64,000 nt of DNA from Paludibacteraceae bacterium (GTDB lineage: Bacteria > Bacteroidota > Bacteroidia > Bacteroidales > Paludibacteraceae): the NCBI GenBank assembly GCA_017547145.1, contig JAFYQJ010000005.1, positions 186,001 through 250,000 on the forward strand. The letters run 5' to 3'. The notes under the pieces were generated by a model that made no database searches, was not told the origin of the DNA, and saw only the letters and a list, made by a program, of their open reading frames with translations. The position numbers and the translations under genes are program-made. Of the stretch, positions 18,280-27,594 are shown one piece after another. How positions within the stretch are numbered: the stretch's first letter is position 1; every line of letters begins with the position of its first letter.

Positions 18280-19983
18280 TTACTTTTCAATTTTAAAATC
18301 GGCAGCGGCTTCTACAGCGTTTATAATACAATCGCCAATTTTTTCGCATTCTACTACAATGTCCATATAAAGCGTACTTACTCCGTAAGGATATTTTCCG
18401 TCTTTAACATCTTCCACATTTTGTCGTTTTAGCTGATTACGAAGATTATTAATTTCGTTTTCTAAATTTTGAGATTTGTGTATTTCAGAAGTGCTAACAT
18501 GCTCTTCGTCCAAACAAACGGCCATTTGGTTCATTGCTCTATCCACAAGTTCGAACATCGATTGAAGTTGCTCACTTATGTATTTTGTAAAACTTACCTC
18601 CTGCTCACGTTTGCGTTGAAGAATACGAGCGATGTTGTAGCACGAGTCGCCTATGCTTTCTATTTCGGAAATAATACGAAGTTTCATTTGCACTTGTTTT
18701 TTACCTTCAGTACTCAATCGCCCACTTGCCAAAGAGGTTAAATAGTTGGCAATTTCAATCTCCATACGGTCGCTTATGTTTTCGTACTTTTCAATTCTGC
18801 TATAGCGTTTTGTAAACTCTATGGTTTCGTCCTCACAAAGCAAATCGCGTACTTGGTCGAGCATTCGGTGAGTTCGTTTTTCGTAAACAGCAATCTCTTT
18901 ACTTGCTTGAAGAAGAGAAAGTTCCGACGTAGATAGCAATCCCGTAGAGATGTGTTGGAGATGGAAAATTTCATCTTTTTCGTCCTCTGGGACAGCTTTT
19001 TTCTTAATCACTTTTTCAATAAGTTTTACGATATAATTGCTAAACCAAACAAGAATACAAATATTGCAAATATTGAACATCGTATGGAACAACGACAACG
19101 AAAATGCCGAAACTTCACTAGGATTCGTTGGACCTATTTTTTCTACGAGTGAAAGTATAAAGTTGGTAAATGGGTAAAACACAACCAGCATCCACAACAC
19201 ACCAAAAAGATTGAAAAGCAGATGAGAAAATGCAGCTCTCTTGGCAGCAATATTGCCCGACCACGCAGCAAGGTTTGCAGTGATGGTTGTACCTATGTTT
19301 TCACCCAAAACCATTGCGGCTGCCATCTGAAAATCAATCCAACCTTGGCTACACATAATGAGCGTGATAGCCATTGTTGCACTCGAAGATTGCACGATGA
19401 TGGTAAGCAATGTTCCCACCAACAAAAACAGCAGCACTGAAGCAAATCCCATACTTGTATAACCACGTAAAAACTCAAGTATTTCAGGATGTTGGCTAAT
19501 ATCAGGCACCGACTCTTTTAGCAATCCAATACCAAGAAACAAAAGCGAAAATCCCATTATAATTTCGCCAATGTAGCGTCTTGAATTGTGTTTAGAAAAA
19601 AGTAGCGGAACAGAAAAAGCAATTATAGGAATAGCGAGGGTTGAAATATCAACTTTAAATCCAAACAGTGAAACAATCCACGCCGTAATGGTTGTACCAA
19701 CGTTGGCTCCCATTATCACACCAAAAGCTTGCGAAAGAGAAAGCAATCCAGCATTTACAAAACTAACGACCATCACCGTTGTTGCCGACGACGATTGAAT
19801 GATAGCAGTAATTAAAAAACCAGTTAGAATTCCAACAAAGCGGTTCGATGTCATTGCCGCTAAAATTGTTCTTAACCGGTTACCTGCTGCTTTTTGCAAA
19901 GCTTCGCTCATCATTTTCATCCCAAAAAGGAAGATTCCTAAAGACCCCACAAGAGTCAGAAAGTCAAGAAAACTAAATTCCAT
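18280..19983 (-). CDS. Na/Pi cotransporter family protein (copy 2)
   Basis: This 567-residue paralogue of the gene at 9484-11298 begins MEFSFLDFLTLVGSLGIFLFGMKMMSEALQKAAGNRLR, closely matching copy 1, and keeps both QSSSAT repeats and the PhoU-like C-terminal domain. The frame extends 18 codons further upstream (to 20037), but a TACCTTTG promoter box lies inside that extension and the homologue begins at the equivalent of residue 19, so ATG at 19983 is the likely start. Predicted role: sodium-coupled phosphate uptake at the inner membrane. It stands alone between its own promoter and terminator. Confidence 0.9.
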   Translation of the reverse strand: MEFSFLDFLTLVGSLGIFLFGMKMMSEALQKAAGNRLRTILAAMTSNRFVGILTGFLITAIIQSSSATTVMVVSFVNAGLLSLSQAFGVIMGANVGTTITAWIVSLFGFKVDISTLAIPIIAFSVPLLFSKHNSRRYIGEIIMGFSLLFLGIGLLKESVPDISQHPEILEFLRGYTSMGFASVLLFLLVGTLLTIIVQSSSATMAITLIMCSQGWIDFQMAAAMVLGENIGTTITANLAAWSGNIAAKRAAFSHLLFNLFGVLWMLVVFYPFTNFILSLVEKIGPTNPSEVSAFSLSLFHTMFNICNICILVWFSNYIVKLIEKVIKKKAVPEDEKDEIFHLQHISTGLLSTSELSLLQASKEIAVYEKRTHRMLDQVRDLLCEDETIEFTKRYSRIEKYENISDRMEIEIANYLTSLASGRLSTEGKKQVQMKLRIISEIESIGDSCYNIARILQRKREQEVSFTKYISEQLQSMFELVDRAMNQMAVCLDEEHVSTSEIHKSQNLENEINNLRNQLKRQNVEDVKDGKYPYGVSTLYMDIVVECEKIGDCIINAVEAAADFKIEK

Positions 19984-20004
19984 AGAAATAATATTTATTT
20001 TTGC

Positions 20005-20012
20005 CAAAGGTA
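20005..20012 (-). promoter_or_regulatory. Promoter -7 box for Na/Pi copy 2
   Basis: On the minus strand this reads TACCTTTG, matching TAnnTTTG, 21 bp before the ATG at 19983. It decides the start codon of the gene below. Confidence 0.55.
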
Positions 20013-20064
20013 TAAGATGGATTTCTATTTGAGGCAAAAAAAATATGACATTTATGTTACATTT

Positions 20065-21573
20065 TTAGAAACGAAAAGATCCTGTCAATAAAATGTTGTG
20101 ATACGAATTTGTTAAGTTCACTGGTTTTACCCCAGCTATAGGTGCTAACGTCGCGTATTGCTGATTGTATTGATATGCCAAATCAATTCCCCAATAAGTC
20201 CATCTAAAACCAATTCCTCCACTAACATTGTACGACCACGATTTAGCAATAGATTCCAAATCGGTACGAATGGAATTTTCGGGAAGTGTTTTCATTGTAT
20301 TTGGCTCTATCAAAGGAGTAGCAAAAGCACCTCCCAATCGTAACGAAAGAAAATCGAGAACACGATATTCACCGCCTACTTTCAAAGTGTGATTTATTTT
20401 TGCAAAGTTTTTTATAATTCTATTTTCATTTGAAAAATTTTCGGTCGAAAATTCATCCGCATAGAGCATCGTTCTATAATCTACAAGTTCATAATCGATG
20501 TCGACTAGTGCTTTCTTTTTGATTATAAAAGCAGTACTAAAAAGGAAACGAGACGGCGTTTTTAGCTGATAGTTGTCCACTCCTTCACCCGTCGACGATG
20601 AAACATCAACGCGATTTCCCTTCTCATCTAAAACATTTCTGCTTTCCATTTCAGTAATAGAATGTTGAGAAATTACATAAACTGTTGGTGTGTGATAAGC
20701 AAAACCTAATCGGAGGAAAGATGTTGGACGAGCAATAATGCCTAATTTTAAATTACACCCTACACCTGAAAAAACAACCTTATTTTTCATCTGTAATTCT
20801 TCTTCATCTAACGAATGGAATTTTTCGGAATAAAAACTTGTTACTGATTTTTCAATAGTCTGAACTCCAACACTTGCTCCCAAGTAAAACAAATGAGCAA
20901 GATTTGCACCATAAGAGATATTGAATTCATCAATACCTCCTGTTTCTACATATTTATAGTTTGAAGCAACTTTTGCATTATTCATCGGTTCCCACTGCTT
21001 TAATCCTGAAGAGTTTATTAAATAGTTGTCATAACCCAACGCCGAAAGCCATCCTATTTGAGAATTATTGTAAGGTTCGTTAGTCTCAAGAAATGCATTT
21101 TCTGATATACCATTAGCTTGATTTGCCATATAATTAATTATTGACGAAGAGGCCTCATTGGTCAAGCTATATTTGTTTTGAAAGTTTTTTAGTCTATTAA
21201 ACGAAATTGCAAAATTAGAAGCTATTAATACTTTTTTATTGAGCAATATTGCATGAACATACGACGCCTGACCTAACGTAAAATGATTATTGCTATTTCT
21301 TGTCGAAGAAGTATTGTGTTGAGAAAAATTGTTATTCAAAGTAAGCGTTGCTTCACAACTACGATAAATTCCTAAGCCTGCAGGATTTGTTATCATACAT
21401 GTCGGTTCACCTCCTAACGCACCAAACGCTCCACTCATACTCATCGAACGAGCAGTCCCCTGAATAGGCAACTCCGCAAAATTAAGAGCATCAAACAATT
21501 CTTGTGATTTACCTATAAAAAAACTAATAGCGAAAATATAAGCAAGAAATATTTTTTTAAAGTTTATCCCCAT
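20065..21573 (-). CDS. Outer-membrane protein transport protein, FadL/TodX-like beta-barrel
   Basis: The 502-residue protein has a signal peptide (hydrophobic residues about 7-21, cleavage near GKS-QE), then the FadL-like opening ARSMSMSGAFGALGGEPTCMITNPAGLGIY, where the NPAGL box is typical of the OMPP1/FadL/TodX family. Alternating strands and a C-terminal aromatic residue (SFRF) fit a beta-barrel. It is predicted to carry hydrophobic molecules across the outer membrane; the substrate is unknown. It follows a small secreted protein by 3 bp and is the last gene of a three-gene operon with DUF456. Confidence 0.8.
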   Translation of the reverse strand: MGINFKKIFLAYIFAISFFIGKSQELFDALNFAELPIQGTARSMSMSGAFGALGGEPTCMITNPAGLGIYRSCEATLTLNNNFSQHNTSSTRNSNNHFTLGQASYVHAILLNKKVLIASNFAISFNRLKNFQNKYSLTNEASSSIINYMANQANGISENAFLETNEPYNNSQIGWLSALGYDNYLINSSGLKQWEPMNNAKVASNYKYVETGGIDEFNISYGANLAHLFYLGASVGVQTIEKSVTSFYSEKFHSLDEEELQMKNKVVFSGVGCNLKLGIIARPTSFLRLGFAYHTPTVYVISQHSITEMESRNVLDEKGNRVDVSSSTGEGVDNYQLKTPSRFLFSTAFIIKKKALVDIDYELVDYRTMLYADEFSTENFSNENRIIKNFAKINHTLKVGGEYRVLDFLSLRLGGAFATPLIEPNTMKTLPENSIRTDLESIAKSWSYNVSGGIGFRWTYWGIDLAYQYNQQYATLAPIAGVKPVNLTNSYHNILLTGSFRF

Positions 21574-21576
21574 TTT

Positions 21577-21864
21577 TTATTCTTCTGTTTGATTTAAATA
21601 AAAATCCGAATCATCAAAAATATAGATAGTATCATTTTGTTCATTTTCATTTTTATAAATTATAAAGCCTTCCTCATAGGAAGACACTTGCGGATCTAAG
21701 ATTAAAATATTATAATTTGTATCAAGTATTTCTTCTATATTTTCTTCCATCACTTCATCTCCTTTTTGATAATAAATATCATCGGACATAATAAACCTTT
21801 GTCCAAAGAGTAAAGAGATATTTGTCCCTACAAAAAACAAGACATATAAAAATTTCTTTTTCAT
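21577..21864 (-). CDS. Small secreted protein of unknown function
   Basis: I do not recognise a family. The 95 residues start with a lysine-rich, hydrophobic signal peptide (residues 1-21, FLYVLFFVGTNISLLFGQ), followed by a short acidic, tyrosine-rich periplasmic domain. Its ATG overlaps the DUF456 stop by 4 bases and its stop is 3 bp before the FadL-like gene, so it may act with that outer-membrane protein. Confidence 0.6.
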   Translation of the reverse strand: MKKKFLYVLFFVGTNISLLFGQRFIMSDDIYYQKGDEVMEENIEEILDTNYNILILDPQVSSYEEGFIIYKNENEQNDTIYIFDDSDFYLNQTEE

Positions 21865-22343
21865 AAGATATTAATAAGTTCTTTGATGTAATAAAAAATA
21901 AATAAACCGCTTATTATAAGTTTTGCAATAGTGCTCGCTATAAAACCTATAAAAGTTCCAAATCCTGATCTTGCTGCCTCTTCTATTGGTTTCCCATAAA
22001 TCAACTCTCCCACTACCGCTCCTAAAAACGATCCCAAAAGAATGCCTATTGGTCCAAAAAACAAACCCACAAATAATCCTACAAAACTACCCCATACGCC
22101 CCATTTACTTCCACCAAAATACTTAGCACCCCACGCGGGCAAAACATTATCTAACACTTGTAAAACAATTACCACAATAAGCCATACAATTAAAAAGGTT
22201 AAGGTAAACTCAATTTTTGAAGAAAAATGAAGTAGCAAAAGCCCTATGTAACTAAAAGGCAAGCCCGGTAAAATAGGTATTACAGCACCTAATAGCCCTA
22301 TAACGAGAAAAATACCTGCTAAAATAATTAAGAATATATCCAT
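21861..22343 (-). CDS. DUF456 domain-containing membrane protein
   Basis: The 160-residue protein is almost wholly hydrophobic with glycine-rich helices: LAGIFLVIGLLGAVIPILPGLPFSYIGLLL opens it, and the repeated GxxxG segments (GSKWGVWGSFVGLFVGLFFGPIGILLGSFLGAVVGELI) are the DUF456 signature. It is an inner-membrane protein of unknown role, widespread in Bacteroidota. It starts the three-gene operon with the small secreted protein (4-bp overlap) and the FadL-like protein. Confidence 0.85.
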   Translation of the reverse strand: MDIFLIILAGIFLVIGLLGAVIPILPGLPFSYIGLLLLHFSSKIEFTLTFLIVWLIVVIVLQVLDNVLPAWGAKYFGGSKWGVWGSFVGLFVGLFFGPIGILLGSFLGAVVGELIYGKPIEEAARSGFGTFIGFIASTIAKLIISGLFIFYYIKELINIL

Positions 22344-22497
22344 AATATTTTATTTGTTTCAAAAGTAGAAATATCTTTTTTATACAATGATATTTTTTTG
22401 TTAAAACTTCTTATTTTATTTGGATATTTATTTAGAATGATATTACTTTACATAGTACAAATTGCAACATAGTTTAATAATTAAAATAAATAGATTT

Positions 22498-24237
22498 ATG
22501 CGAAATTTTTTAAAGACAATGTTAGCCGTAATATGCGGATTTGCATTGATTACAATGATTTTTGTTTTTATTGTGTTAGGCATTTTGGGCACTTCTATGA
22601 GTACCCCATCCGTATCAATAAAACCAAATTCTATTTTTGTAATAGAACTTAATGGCACAGTGCAAGAGCGAAGCAACGACCTTTCAAACTATACAAGTTT
22701 ATTTAATTCTAACGACGTTAAATACATCGGGTTGGACGATATTTTGGATGCAATAGCAACTGCTTCAACAGACAATAACATTAAAGGTATATATTTAAAA
22801 TGCGGTGTTCTTTCTGCCCCACCAGCTTCTATATCTGAAATTAGAGATGCACTAATTCGTTTTAAAGAAACAGGAAAATTTATTACTGCTTATGCTGATA
22901 ATTATTCACAATCGGCATATCAAATAGCATCGCTTGCCGATAAAGTTTACATGAATCCTGAGGGTATTCTTCAAATAACAGGATATCATATACAAACCAT
23001 TTTCTTTAAGGACTTATTAGAAAAAGTTGGGGTTGAAATGCAAGTTGTAAAAGTAGGAACTTACAAATCGGCAGTAGAACCCTACATTCTAAACAAAATG
23101 AGTGATGCCAATCGTGAACAAAATTTTGAAATGGCAAAATCATTATGGAACAAATTTCTACTTGAAGTATCTAATTCCCGAAAAATTAACACTGAAAAAA
23201 TCAATGAATTTGCAGACAAGGGGATTACTTTCTCTGAAGCAATACAAAGTGTAAATTATGGTTTAATAGATTCGCTCGTTTACGAAATGGATGTAGATGC
23301 TTTGTTAGCTCAAAAAATGGAATGTGAGGAAGATGATTTACAATTTTGCTCGCTAAAAGATTTAAAAAATTTACAAAAAAACATTGATTATCAAAAAAAC
23401 AAAATCGCTGTTGTATATGCTTCGGGAGCTATAGATAGCGGAAACAACAACGAAGAGAATATTGATTCCGAAAAACTTTCAGCGACATTGCGTTCTATTG
23501 CAAAAGATGAAAACATAAAAGCTGTTGTTTTACGTGTAAATTCTCCCGGTGGTAGTGCATTTGGATCTGAACAAATTTGGTATGCATTAAACAAGGTCAA
23601 AGCAAACAAACCTTTAATTGTATCAATGGGAGGATATGCTGCATCAGGCGGATATTATATTTCTTGTATTGCAGATACTATTGTTGCTCAACCAAATACA
23701 ATCACTGGCTCAATAGGAATTTTTGGACTCATACCAAATGCTCAAGGTTTGGTCAACAAACTAGGTCTTTCTTTTGATGGGGTGAAAACTAATGAGATGA
23801 GTAATTTTGGAGAATTATTTCGTCCAATGTCTGAACAAGAGCGTTCCTTGATGCAAGGGAAAGTAAATCGTGGCTACGAACTGTTTGTAAAACGTTGTGC
23901 AGATGGTCGTTCAATGTCTATAGATGCCATAAAATCTATTGCCGAAGGTCGAGTTTGGACAGGCGAGCAAGCTTTGGAAAATGGATTAGTTGACACACTT
24001 GGGAACTTAAATGATGCATTAGCTATAGCTATCGAAAAATCTGGAGTAGAAGAATACGAAGTTGTTTCTTACCCTGAGAAAAAAGATTTATTAACACAAA
24101 TTTTAGAAGAGTTTTCTAGCAGCCAAATGCAAATTCATTCATTAACTAATTATTCAAAATACATCAATTATTTTGACGGATTAATAAACGGGAATGCCGT
24201 TCAAGCACGAATGCCCTATTTCCTTGTGATAAAATAA
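22498..24237 (+). CDS. sppA: Signal peptide peptidase SppA, 67K type
   Basis: SppA is a membrane-bound serine protease that degrades cleaved signal peptides. The 579-residue protein has one N-terminal membrane helix (residues about 8-32) and two tandem S49 domains. The N-terminal half holds the catalytic lysine context VGTYKSAVEPYI and the C-terminal half the nucleophile context MGGYAASGGYYIS, plus VNSPGGSAFGSE. A TTG 12 codons upstream is also in frame, but the ATG at 22498 opens directly onto the membrane anchor. Its stop codon abuts the lpxK start codon without a gap. Confidence 0.92.
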   Translation: MRNFLKTMLAVICGFALITMIFVFIVLGILGTSMSTPSVSIKPNSIFVIELNGTVQERSNDLSNYTSLFNSNDVKYIGLDDILDAIATASTDNNIKGIYLKCGVLSAPPASISEIRDALIRFKETGKFITAYADNYSQSAYQIASLADKVYMNPEGILQITGYHIQTIFFKDLLEKVGVEMQVVKVGTYKSAVEPYILNKMSDANREQNFEMAKSLWNKFLLEVSNSRKINTEKINEFADKGITFSEAIQSVNYGLIDSLVYEMDVDALLAQKMECEEDDLQFCSLKDLKNLQKNIDYQKNKIAVVYASGAIDSGNNNEENIDSEKLSATLRSIAKDENIKAVVLRVNSPGGSAFGSEQIWYALNKVKANKPLIVSMGGYAASGGYYISCIADTIVAQPNTITGSIGIFGLIPNAQGLVNKLGLSFDGVKTNEMSNFGELFRPMSEQERSLMQGKVNRGYELFVKRCADGRSMSIDAIKSIAEGRVWTGEQALENGLVDTLGNLNDALAIAIEKSGVEEYEVVSYPEKKDLLTQILEEFSSSQMQIHSLTNYSKYINYFDGLINGNAVQARMPYFLVIK

Positions 24238-25332
24238 GTGAAGAAGTTTTTTAAAATAGTATTTCTTTTCCCTCTAACCTTGCTATATGGATTAGTAGTA
24301 AGAGTTCGAAATAAGTTGTTCGATTTTGGCATTTTGCCAGAGAAAAGATTCAATGTCCCAATTATTTCAGTTGGGAATATTACAGTTGGAGGGACAGGGA
24401 AAACTCCTCACACAGAATATCTTATTTCCTTACTCAAGGATATGAATTTAAGGGTCGGGGTTATAAGCCGAGGATATAAACGTAAATCGAAAGGTTTTGT
24501 TTTGGCATCGCGTAAATCAACTGCTATTGAAATTGGAGATGAGCCATTTCAAATCAAGAAAAAATTTTCGGATATATCAGTCGCTGTAGATGCTAAACGC
24601 GAAAGAGCCATTCAACATCTTCTCGCGAAGCAAAATAGTCCTCAAGTTTTTGTTCTTGATGATGCATTTCAATATCGATACGTGCAAGCAGGATTATCAA
24701 TCTTACTGATTGATTATAATCGTTTGATATACAACGACTCTCTTTTACCAATGGGACGACTTCGCGAACCTGCCAACGAACGTTATCGTGCTGACATTTT
24801 AATTGTTACAAAATGTCCACAAAACATGCGTCCTATAGAGATGCGTATTATAGATAAAAATTTAAACTTCGCTCCTACACAACAACTCTTTTTCTCATAT
24901 TTTGAATACGGAACGATGTATAATATTTTTGATTCTACAAAACGTTACTCTATAGAATCTCTAAAAAAACATCAAGCACAAATACTAATAGTAACAGGTG
25001 TGGCATCACCAGAACCTTTATATCAATATATTTCTGAAAAAGTAGGTCATTATGAAACCATACGCTTTTCAGACCATCACTCTTTCACAAAAGAGAATTG
25101 GAATCGTATTGCAAAAAAATATGCAAGCATAAAATGCAAGAAAAAATTAATTTTAGTTACGGAAAAAGACGCAGCTCGCATTTATTCAGACAAAAATGTA
25201 CCACAAATACTAAAAAACGATATTTACACAATACCACTGCAAGTAAAGTTTTTATGTAATAGCGAAGAAACCTTTAAAAACCAAATTTTTAAATATGTTA
25301 AAACAAATAAAAGAGACGGCAGATTTTCTTAA
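24238..25332 (+). CDS. lpxK: Tetraacyldisaccharide 4'-kinase
   Basis: LpxK phosphorylates the 4' position of lipid A disaccharide at the inner membrane. The 364-residue protein has the N-terminal membrane-associated helix, the P-loop ISVGNITVGGTGKTPHTEYL (residues about 43-62), the RGYKR motif, GDEP and the VLDDAFQ(Y)R Walker-B-like segment. It starts with GTG immediately after the sppA stop and its end overlaps the next gene by 38 bp, so the three are translated as one operon. Confidence 0.93.
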   Translation: MKKFFKIVFLFPLTLLYGLVVRVRNKLFDFGILPEKRFNVPIISVGNITVGGTGKTPHTEYLISLLKDMNLRVGVISRGYKRKSKGFVLASRKSTAIEIGDEPFQIKKKFSDISVAVDAKRERAIQHLLAKQNSPQVFVLDDAFQYRYVQAGLSILLIDYNRLIYNDSLLPMGRLREPANERYRADILIVTKCPQNMRPIEMRIIDKNLNFAPTQQLFFSYFEYGTMYNIFDSTKRYSIESLKKHQAQILIVTGVASPEPLYQYISEKVGHYETIRFSDHHSFTKENWNRIAKKYASIKCKKKLILVTEKDAARIYSDKNVPQILKNDIYTIPLQVKFLCNSEETFKNQIFKYVKTNKRDGRFS

Positions 25333-26110
25333 AACAAGAATTGCCACAAATCCTAAAGTTGGAATCATTTTGGGTACAGGACTTGGTAATTTAGCAGAAC
25401 AAATTACCGATAGTATTACGATACCATATCAAGAAATACCAAATTTCCCAATATCTACAGTTGAAGGACATAGTGGTTGTTTAATTATAGGTAAACTTGG
25501 TGGTAAAGATATCCTCGCAATGAAAGGTCGCTTTCATTATTACGAAGGATATGATATGAAGCAAGTAACTTTTCCTATTCGCGTAATGAAACTTCTAGGT
25601 ATTGAAACTTTATTCGTTTCAAATGCCTCTGGCGGTGTAAATCCTGATTATGAAGTGGGCGATTTAATGGTAATTAACGACCATTTAAATATGTTCCCCG
25701 AAAACCCATTGCGAGGGAAAAACTATGAGGATTTAGGTCCTCGTTTTCCTGATATGCACGAACCATATGATAAATCATTAATAGATATGGCTTTTGAAAT
25801 TGCTGCAGAGAATGGTATAAAACTACAACAAGGGGTTTATGCTGGTACACAAGGACCCACATTTGAAACTCCTGCCGAATACAAATATTATAGAATAATA
25901 GGTTCGGATGCTGTAGGGATGAGTACTGTTCCTGAAGTCATTGTTGCAAATCACATGGGCATGAAATGCTTTGGAATTTCAATAATAACAGACCTTGGTG
26001 TTCCCGGTAAAATTGTAGAGGTTTCACACGAAGAAGTTCAGATTATGGGAAATGCAGCGCAACCGAAGATGACACTGATAATGAAAGAACTTTTAAAACG
26101 AATAGAATAA
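25295..26110 (+). CDS. Purine nucleoside phosphorylase, trimeric type
   Basis: The enzyme splits purine nucleosides with phosphate into base and ribose 1-phosphate for salvage. The 271-residue protein has the class I signature: ILGTGLGNLA (phosphate-binding loop), VEGHSG, GRFHYYEGY, NASGG, and the substrate site GTQGPTFETPAEYKYYRIIGSDAVGMSTVPEV. Residue context fits the PunA/inosine-guanosine phosphorylase group rather than MTA phosphorylase. It overlaps lpxK by 38 bp and is followed by a strong bidirectional terminator. Confidence 0.93.
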   Translation: MLKQIKETADFLKTRIATNPKVGIILGTGLGNLAEQITDSITIPYQEIPNFPISTVEGHSGCLIIGKLGGKDILAMKGRFHYYEGYDMKQVTFPIRVMKLLGIETLFVSNASGGVNPDYEVGDLMVINDHLNMFPENPLRGKNYEDLGPRFPDMHEPYDKSLIDMAFEIAAENGIKLQQGVYAGTQGPTFETPAEYKYYRIIGSDAVGMSTVPEVIVANHMGMKCFGISIITDLGVPGKIVEVSHEEVQIMGNAAQPKMTLIMKELLKRIE

Positions 26111-26114
26111 AAAT

Positions 26115-26143
26115 AAAAAATCCCTCGCAACGAGGGATTTTTT
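26115..26143. terminator. Bidirectional terminator between the phosphorylase and patatin genes
   Basis: The perfect stem AAAAAATCCCTCG / CGAGGGATTTTTT with a 3-nt loop has T-runs on both strands and lies exactly between two convergent genes. Confidence 0.9.
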
Positions 26144-26984
26144 ATTTAGAAAGATAACTCTTTATTTTTTCAATAACATTTGTAGCATCGTTTATGCCCA
26201 AATCATAAATTGCCTGTAAACGCTCCTTATTTTTTTCTATTCTACTAAGTTTTTTTTCTTCAGAAGGTCTTATTACCAACACTTTACCTAATTTTTCTAA
26301 ATTCTCTATAAAATCTATTTGTTTGTTGTACATTGCATAGCGAGAATTTATCACTTCTACTAACCTTGGGAATTTCCTATAAAAAATCTTTGCCACAAAA
26401 GGATTAGGTTTTTCTTTTCTATAACCTTTAGGGCGAGTTAAAACAACAACAACTTTTTCAAAACCATCGTCCAAACACTTTTTTAAAGGTATACTATCAG
26501 TAAGCCCACCATCAAGATATTTTTCTCCGTTTAATGTTACCATTTTTGAAACAAACGGCATGGCCGATGTTGCACGCAAAACCTCCATTTGTTCTAAAAC
26601 ATCTTTCACCTCTTGATATTCAACTTTTCCACTACGCACGTTTGTAAGTGTTGCATATAGCTTTGTTGTTGACTGTTCAAATGTTTTTTGATCAAAAACG
26701 TCGAGATTAAATGGGATTTCGTAATAAGCAAAATCTTTATTAATAATATTCCCCGTTGTTAAAAGTGAACGCATACCCATATAGCGAGAATCAGCTGCAT
26801 ATTTTTTATTATAACGAATAGTTCGTCCACGTTGTTTTGATATGTAATTGACACCAAACAATACACCCGCTGATGTGCCATAAATTGCATCAACTTCTAT
26901 TTTATTGTCTAAAAGTATATCTAAAACGCCAGCTGTATACAACCCGCGCATTGCTCCTCCTTCTAATACTAATGCAGTTCTCAT
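26142..26984 (-). CDS. Patatin-like phospholipase family protein
   Basis: The 280-residue protein has the glycine-rich oxyanion segment EGGAMRGLYTAGVLD (residues about 8-22), the nucleophile elbow GTSAG (about 40-44) and the catalytic Asp motif DGGLTDSIP, the Ser-Asp dyad of patatin lipases. It matches the RssA-free, YjjU-like group in length and has no signal peptide, so it probably acts in the cytoplasm or on the inner leaflet. On the minus strand a TACATTTG -7 box lies at 27004-27011, 20 bp before the ATG. Confidence 0.88.
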   Translation of the reverse strand: MRTALVLEGGAMRGLYTAGVLDILLDNKIEVDAIYGTSAGVLFGVNYISKQRGRTIRYNKKYAADSRYMGMRSLLTTGNIINKDFAYYEIPFNLDVFDQKTFEQSTTKLYATLTNVRSGKVEYQEVKDVLEQMEVLRATSAMPFVSKMVTLNGEKYLDGGLTDSIPLKKCLDDGFEKVVVVLTRPKGYRKEKPNPFVAKIFYRKFPRLVEVINSRYAMYNKQIDFIENLEKLGKVLVIRPSEEKKLSRIEKNKERLQAIYDLGINDATNVIEKIKSYLSK

Positions 26985-27094
26985 TCATCAAAAAAAATTA
27001 TTACAAATGTACAATTTAATTATGTTTAAGTTATTAAAGATTTAAATTTTTGTATTTTTATTGCACATAAACATTAAAAGTGTGCATTTTTTAT

Positions 27095-27102
27095 TATCTT
27101 TG
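27095..27102 (+). promoter_or_regulatory. Promoter -7 box for the DUF2147 gene
   Basis: TATCTTTG matches the consensus TAnnTTTG, 34 bp before the ATG. Confidence 0.55.
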
Positions 27103-27136
27103 CGGCCGATTTATTTAAATTTAAAATAACAAGGAA

Positions 27137-27562
27137 ATGAAAAAATTTTTTGTAAGTATTTTGTTTTTGCTTGTGCCATTTTTAGGGATGACTGCACAAG
27201 ATGTTGTAGGTAAATGGAAACTTGAAAGTGGAACCGCCATTGTAGAAGTTTATTGTCAAGGGGAAGTTTTTAATGGGAAGATTGTATGGCTTCAAAAACC
27301 TACAAGAACAGATGGCTCACCAGCCGTAGATGAAAATAACCCTGATAGCAAACTCCGTTCAAGAAAACTTATGGGGTTAAATATGCTTAGTGGATTGAAA
27401 TGGAATGGGAAAGAATACTCTGGCGGTATTATTTACGATCCAGCTAACGGAAAAACATACTATTGCTCTATGAAAGTAGAAGGTAATGTACTTAAAGTAC
27501 GTGGCTCACTCGACAAGAGAGGATTTTTAGGTAGAACTATGGACTGGTTTAGAATAAAGTAG
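27137..27562 (+). CDS. DUF2147 domain-containing secreted protein
   Basis: The 141-residue protein begins with a signal peptide (KKFFVSILFLLVPFLGMTAQ), followed by the DUF2147 beta-barrel-like domain: VVGKWKLESGTAIVEVY, GKIVWLQKP, a GLNMLSGLKWNGKEYSGG segment and the conserved IIYDPANGKTYYCSMKVEGN strand pair. The C-terminal RGFLGRTMDW(F) is also typical. The family is periplasmic or surface-exposed in Gram-negatives, with no proven function. It is monocistronic, convergent with recG. Confidence 0.9.
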   Translation: MKKFFVSILFLLVPFLGMTAQDVVGKWKLESGTAIVEVYCQGEVFNGKIVWLQKPTRTDGSPAVDENNPDSKLRSRKLMGLNMLSGLKWNGKEYSGGIIYDPANGKTYYCSMKVEGNVLKVRGSLDKRGFLGRTMDWFRIK

Positions 27563-27594
27563 TTTAACAACAAGATTTTTTTTATTCTCATCTA

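Noticed and set aside
22462-22497. Upstream TTG start for sppA
   Set aside because: The 12 extra residues are not hydrophobic or conserved in character, and the ATG at 22498 leads directly into the membrane anchor.
24238-25332. Unusual 38-bp overlap of lpxK and the phosphorylase gene
   Set aside because: Such overlaps are common in compact operons; both proteins are complete, so nothing unusual is implied.
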